Below, one piece after another: positions 60,761 through 64,000 of a stretch of DNA of 64,000 nt. This DNA comes from Cognataquiflexum rubidum (GTDB taxonomy: Bacteria > Bacteroidota > Bacteroidia > Cytophagales > Cyclobacteriaceae): the NCBI RefSeq assembly GCF_022538115.1, contig NZ_JAKZAL010000014.1:89339-153338 (forward strand). Direction: 5' to 3'. The notes under the pieces were generated by a model. That model was not told the origin of the DNA. It did no database searches and saw only the letters and a program-made list of their open reading frames with translations. The stretch's first letter is position 1; each line of letters starts with the position of its first letter. Both the position numbers and the translations under genes were made by a program.

Positions 60761-61246
60761 ATGTCCAAAAAGTCAAAACCTGCCATCCCCAGACCCTATC
60801 CCTTACCCAAAATCACAGTCCCCGTATTCTGTGAGGAAAACGGCTTCTACACCACCAAGCAGCGGTCATACAACATGTCCCAAATCAAGGGCAAGGATAC
60901 CAAACCCGAAAAACTCCTCAAAAAAGCCCTTTGGCAGGCAGGCATCCGGTACCGCAGCAATAAAAGAAACCTACCCGGCAAGCCCGACATCTCCTTTATC
61001 AAGTACAGGTTGGTGGTTTTTATAGACGGGTCCTTTTGGCATGGTCATGATTGGGAAAACAGAAAAGAAAGCATCAAGTCCAACCGTGATTTTTGGATTC
61101 CCAAGATTGAAAGAAATAGGCAGCGGGATACCGAAATTAACAACTTTTACCAATCCGGTGGCTGGACTGTGCTCAGATTTTGGGATTTTGAGGTCCAAAA
61201 AGAATTGGGAGTCTGTGTAAAAAGGGTGGGGGACTCCATATTTTAA
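60761..61246 (+). CDS. vsr: Very short patch repair endonuclease-like protein (Vsr)
   Basis: A 161-aa Vsr-family nuclease. MSQIKGKDTKPEKLL, GKPDISF (catalytic Asp) and DGSFWHGHDW match the family, and GWTVLRFWDFEVQK closes the fold. E. coli Vsr nicks beside T:G mismatches made by deamination of methylated cytosine. Here the cysteines that hold the structural zinc in E. coli are replaced by Ser, Trp and Phe (by-eye alignment). No cytosine methyltransferase gene is in the window. About 38 extra N-terminal residues; an ATG nearer to the domain (MSQIKG) exists. Confidence 0.82.
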   Translation: MSKKSKPAIPRPYPLPKITVPVFCEENGFYTTKQRSYNMSQIKGKDTKPEKLLKKALWQAGIRYRSNKRNLPGKPDISFIKYRLVVFIDGSFWHGHDWENRKESIKSNRDFWIPKIERNRQRDTEINNFYQSGGWTVLRFWDFEVQKELGVCVKRVGDSIF

Positions 61247-61279
61247 AAAAGGCCCCAAGAACATTTTCTGAGGCCTTTT
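61247..61279. terminator. Bidirectional terminator hairpin
   Basis: AAAAGGCC and GGCCTTTT pair around a 17-nt loop between the convergent vsr and small hypothetical genes, with A-rich and T-rich flanks. Confidence 0.65.
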
Positions 61280-61288
61280 AATCATCTA

Positions 61289-61489
61289 TCAGGTATACCA
61301 ATATTTCCCCGGTCTGATATATTGATGAACTGTACTTCCGGTCACCTTTTCTTCATCCCAATCCTTCTTTGGGACATTTACCTGCATTTCCCTGTCCCAC
61401 CAAATGGTTGGCGGCCAACTTGTATTGGGTCCAAGTAAGCTCATGATTTTTTTGTCTTTTAGTAATAGTGTGATGGTTACTTCTTCCAT
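61289..61489 (-). CDS. Small hypothetical protein
   Basis: A 66-aa protein, ATG start, with no recognised domain. TITLLLKDKKIMSLL suggests two strands, then a tryptophan-rich segment (SWPPTIWWDREM). It is 58 bp after the stop-side of the 139-aa gene's reading direction, so these two may share a transcript. Function unknown. Confidence 0.5.
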   Translation of the reverse strand: MEEVTITLLLKDKKIMSLLGPNTSWPPTIWWDREMQVNVPKKDWDEEKVTGSTVHQYIRPGKYWYT

Positions 61490-61547
61490 GATTTTAAGAG
61501 TTAGGGTTGAACATTCATTTTATTATTTTTCATCTTTATTTTTTTGA

Positions 61548-61967
61548 TTAAATCTTTGATTCCGGAGTCACGAACAGAAATCCGGTATGCTCCTGACCAT
61601 CAAAATCTTTTACAGTGATCAGCGCATTTGTCATGACTCCTTTACCTTCTTTTACAGTAAGTTCAGGAATGATCTTTTCCTGATGGAGTTTCACAACCCT
61701 GCCTACTGCTTCTGTTCGGTCTTCTTTGATTACGGTTACTTTGTGCATCATCAGATCCTTGAGATCAAGTTCTACAACTTCCAAATCTTCAAGCTGTACC
61801 CTGTTAATGGGAGGAATTGTCAAATTCGAAAAGATGGGTCTGATATCAGCCCTCCGGTTTGGATAATGCTCTTCATCTAAATAGAGGAGGATAAAAATCA
61901 TTTTTGGATCTTCATCAGGAAAAGGTGTGTGAAACCTGACGACCTGTCCTGCTTTGTTTGGTAACAT
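61548..61967 (-). CDS. Hypothetical protein
   Basis: A 139-aa protein, ATG start, with no family recognised. It begins GQVVRFHTPFPDEDPKMIFILLYLDEEH and has beta-rich alternation throughout, resembling small OB- or SH3-like modules. No signal peptide. It may be co-transcribed with the 66-aa gene and the 210-aa gene on the same strand. Confidence 0.6.
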   Translation of the reverse strand: MLPNKAGQVVRFHTPFPDEDPKMIFILLYLDEEHYPNRRADIRPIFSNLTIPPINRVQLEDLEVVELDLKDLMMHKVTVIKEDRTEAVGRVVKLHQEKIIPELTVKEGKGVMTNALITVKDFDGQEHTGFLFVTPESKI

Positions 61968-62121
61968 GCTGAATGATGCAGAATTTTAAGCGTTGCCCCC
62001 GCCTGAATGGTTGATTTATTTGTAATAGGAAAGCTATTAAAGCTCATTAATCTTTAGGTGTATGTTCATCTTAGCACTTAACCAACTGAATTCGGGATTT
62101 CCAGATTAAAACTGAACCTCA

Positions 62122-62237
62122 TTTGTTCAAGGCGGGGAGGAATGACGGCGGACCGGGCCGGCTCCGGCCTTGAGCGTGGATAGGTTTCCGCCGTCTTGGC
62201 TTTTTTGGCTACTTTTTTTGCCAAGAAAAAAAGTAGC
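62122..62237. repeat. GC-rich structured intergenic element
   Basis: In an otherwise AT-rich gap (61968-62322, no gene seen), three nested or adjacent inverted repeats occur: GACGGCGGA with TCCGCCGTC (62144-62195), GGCCGG with CCGGCC inside it, and GCTACTTTTTTT with AAAAAAAGTAGC (62208-62237, perfect 12 bp over 6 nt). Similar GGCTAC...GTAGCC elements with GCCTTGG leaders are dispersed in many Bacteroidota genomes from general knowledge; a small RNA is also possible. Confidence 0.65.
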
Positions 62238-62322
62238 TGTAAGAATGAGGAATGGATATTTTTTATCCTCAAGAACATCTTTAAAGTTAATTTTGGGAGG
62301 TGCATTAAACCGGATAACCATA

Positions 62323-62955
62323 TTATTCTTTATAAAAAATTGGATTATCCACTTCGGCTGTGAGTTTCCCTTCATGGTCTAGTTTCCCCAAAAAGCGCAG
62401 GTCTTCATTGCATAGCCTGCCCCCGATAAAATCAGCTTCCTCAATACGAAAACCTGAGACGTAAGTCCGGATGATATTTCCTGCAGCTATTTCATAATCA
62501 TCGTTTCCGGGAAGAAAGAGGACTCTTTTGTAAACCAATTCGTGATCGGGTCCGGAGGATTTTCTAAGCTCACCACCTAAGTATCTTTTGATCTGTTCAT
62601 ATTGGGAAACAGGACCCAAAGCCACATAGACAGTATTTGTGATCGGAAGGAATCGTGCATAATTTACCCTCACCATACCAATCAATTTTGTAGCAGCATT
62701 TACAGCCGCCTTTGGGGAAGCATACCAACAGTCCATTCCAAATTGGGTATAATCATATCTCAAATAAGCCCCTTTCATTTGCTGGAAATTCAGGAAATAG
62801 GGATAGGTCTTATTTTCATAAGGGTCACAGCTGATTGAAATCAAAAATTCACCACCATATCCCAAAAGTTCTATATACTTATTATCATGATCATCATCTA
62901 CGATGACCCAGTCTGGAGAAAGTATTGGGGGAAAGAATGCTTTATACATGGACAT
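62323..62955 (-). CDS. Hypothetical protein divergent from an Xre regulator
   Basis: A 210-aa soluble protein of unknown family, with acidic DDDHDNKYIELLG near its N-terminus and GPVSQYEQIKRYLGGELRKSS in the middle. Start ATG 62955 is preferred over the much longer frame beginning at 63072, which would overlap the divergent regulator gene. The 82-bp gap to the Xre gene would hold both promoters. Could be part of a small accessory or defence island, but this is only from context. Confidence 0.6.
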   Translation of the reverse strand: MSMYKAFFPPILSPDWVIVDDDHDNKYIELLGYGGEFLISISCDPYENKTYPYFLNFQQMKGAYLRYDYTQFGMDCWYASPKAAVNAATKLIGMVRVNYARFLPITNTVYVALGPVSQYEQIKRYLGGELRKSSGPDHELVYKRVLFLPGNDDYEIAAGNIIRTYVSGFRIEEADFIGGRLCNEDLRFLGKLDHEGKLTAEVDNPIFYKE

Positions 62956-63037
62956 TTTGTTTATTTGATTGACAAACCTGACTATCTTAATATAAGGAAA
63001 AAATTCAAAATGTTTACAATAGTGAACAATTTTATTT

Positions 63038-63238
63038 ATGACTATCACAGAAAAATTTGGATTAAGACTCAAAACCCTCAGAAAAGAAAAAGGCCTGTCC
63101 CAAGAGGAACTGGCCGAAAGGTCCGGTCTTAACCGACCCTATATCTCAGGAATAGAACAAGGAAAAAGAAATGTATCGCTAGAGGTGATGGAGAAGTTGG
63201 CGGAAGCGTTGGGGGTGGAGATGAGGGAGTTTTTTTGA
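63038..63238 (+). CDS. Xre-family HTH regulator
   Basis: A 66-aa protein that is nothing but a helix-turn-helix domain: LRLKTLRKEKGLSQEELAER, then SGLNRPYISGIEQGKRNVSL and a final helix. Size and sequence are like restriction-modification controller (C) proteins and small repressors. It may control its divergent neighbour or its own gene. No restriction enzyme gene is visible in the window. Confidence 0.9.
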   Translation: MTITEKFGLRLKTLRKEKGLSQEELAERSGLNRPYISGIEQGKRNVSLEVMEKLAEALGVEMREFF

Positions 63239-63316
63239 AATCACATCACAACTCGCTATTTCAATCTTTATTCTCTTCCAATCGAAAGTTTATTATTATA
63301 GTCATTTTTGATCCTA

Positions 63317-63982
63317 TTAAATATCCTTTATCAATTCCGCACCATTTTTAAATTTACATAATTGAAATTCAGTTTGGTGAATTGTTATGGATTCTTCCGA
63401 AAACCTACAATAATCACATAATTGCAGGTCCAAATTATTTCTTTCAATAATTTGTTTTAATCCACTTCTTAGTAAATCTGAATCGTCTGGAAGCTGACCT
63501 CCTAAATAGGGTAAAAGGCTTGTGTGAATTTTTTGTCCTTGGAAGTATATGTACTCTTCCCAAGAATAATGCCCATATATTTTTTCATTCCAAAACTTTC
63601 CATCTGCAATTTCCTTTAAAATCGGATGTGTATAATATTTTGATTTTTTAAAATATCCATAGAAATCTATTTTTTTTGGACAAATGCGCACTTTATTATC
63701 AATAATCTTAATTACATTTAGTTTATTATTTTTTAGTTCTTTAACAAATTGATTTTCTTTCTCAATTTTATCTTTTGCTTTATTGTCTAAATCATTATTA
63801 TACTCTTGATCTAAAAAAGGATTTATTAACCAATATATTTTATCACTTCTTGTCAATAGAAAATTCTTTATTAATTGAAAATCTAAAACTTGGCCTGATA
63901 AGTCTATTTCTATAAATGAAAAATATGTATATCCGCAATGATACCAGTGGCCAAATAAATATAAAGTGACAGCTAGTGACAA
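63317..63982 (-). CDS. Hypothetical protein at the window edge
   Basis: A 221-aa frame rich in Lys, Asn, Ile and Tyr, clearly more AT-rich than its neighbours. An in-frame TAA at 63986-63988 bounds it; without any ATG near the N-terminus the start would be TTG 63982. It has a cysteine pair late (LCDYC and FQLCKF). No family recognised. Low GC and odd start suggest recent transfer or a truncated N-terminus. Confidence 0.5.
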   Translation of the reverse strand: MSLAVTLYLFGHWYHCGYTYFSFIEIDLSGQVLDFQLIKNFLLTRSDKIYWLINPFLDQEYNNDLDNKAKDKIEKENQFVKELKNNKLNVIKIIDNKVRICPKKIDFYGYFKKSKYYTHPILKEIADGKFWNEKIYGHYSWEEYIYFQGQKIHTSLLPYLGGQLPDDSDLLRSGLKQIIERNNLDLQLCDYCRFSEESITIHQTEFQLCKFKNGAELIKDI

Positions 63983-64000
63983 TCGTTATTTGTTAAAGAT

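Noticed and set aside
60761..63238. A complete restriction-modification system (Vsr plus C-protein-like regulator)
   Set aside because: No methyltransferase or restriction endonuclease motif is seen between or beside them.

Overview
The window looks like a piece of chromosome from a Bacteroidota bacterium, most likely order Cytophagales, family Cyclobacteriaceae or a close relative. The reasons are a fused MurF-alanine racemase, a DUF5916 outer-membrane protein with a CBM9-like N-terminus, head-GIN (DUF2807) and carboxypeptidase-regulatory-like proteins, many secreted lipoproteins, DASH cryptochrome, genes that mostly lack Shine-Dalgarno sequences, and TAnnTTTG-type -7 promoter boxes. No rRNA, CRISPR array or phage structural module was seen. 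There is one tRNA.

Layout. 0-13.9 kb holds housekeeping and small accessory genes: an SDR, an Xre-RES toxin-antitoxin pair, a GNAT enzyme, coaX, an M23 peptidase and a threonine dehydratase-like enzyme. A DUF4160/DUF2442 cassette has entered the 3' end of the dehydratase gene and left a 132-bp duplication. DUF3050, SlyD, a VTT membrane protein, uvrA, a VOC protein, a patatin and a methyltransferase follow. 13.9-21.5 kb is a four-gene operon: a lipoprotein, a small helical protein, a 1664-aa membrane-anchored TPR protein and a 537-aa protein. The last two end in a domain that I read as the cytoplasmic C-terminal domain of FlhA/SctV (FHIPEP), with no export apparatus around it. 21.5-32.4 kb has tRNA-Val followed by tRNA-3'-end/palindrome repeats, an M14 peptidase, SulP, two MFS transporters, TSUP, a Crp-like regulator, and a degenerate phosphoglucomutase paralogue with its catalytic motifs lost. 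32.4-38.9 kb has the scpA-flippase-murF/alr operon and dxs.

39-48 kb carries ordinary genes: a broken DUF2442 gene, an alpha/beta hydrolase, DASH cryptochrome, secreted proteins, a ChbG-like deacetylase, two paralogous lipoproteins and a six-hairpin glycosidase. Overlaid on these genes is a dense scatter of perfect DnaA boxes: 16 copies of TTATCCACA on either strand in 8.4 kb, against three in the rest of the window. An AT-rich, repeat-filled gap (48.7-49.0 kb) ends this region. This may be a DnaA-titration locus or an origin-flanking region.

49-64 kb is accessory: DUF5916, YjbQ, two HUH (Y1) transposases, a truncated ORF6N gene, an SH3b protein, a porin-like protein, a head-GIN lipoprotein, a sulfatase, a Vsr-like endonuclease that lacks the zinc cysteines, and a group of unknown small genes beside an Xre regulator. 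One transposase carries a palindrome inside its own coding sequence. The other is followed by a roughly 0.75-kb array of REP-like palindromes.

Functional calls rest on motif recognition by eye. No database search was possible, so novelty statements are inference.
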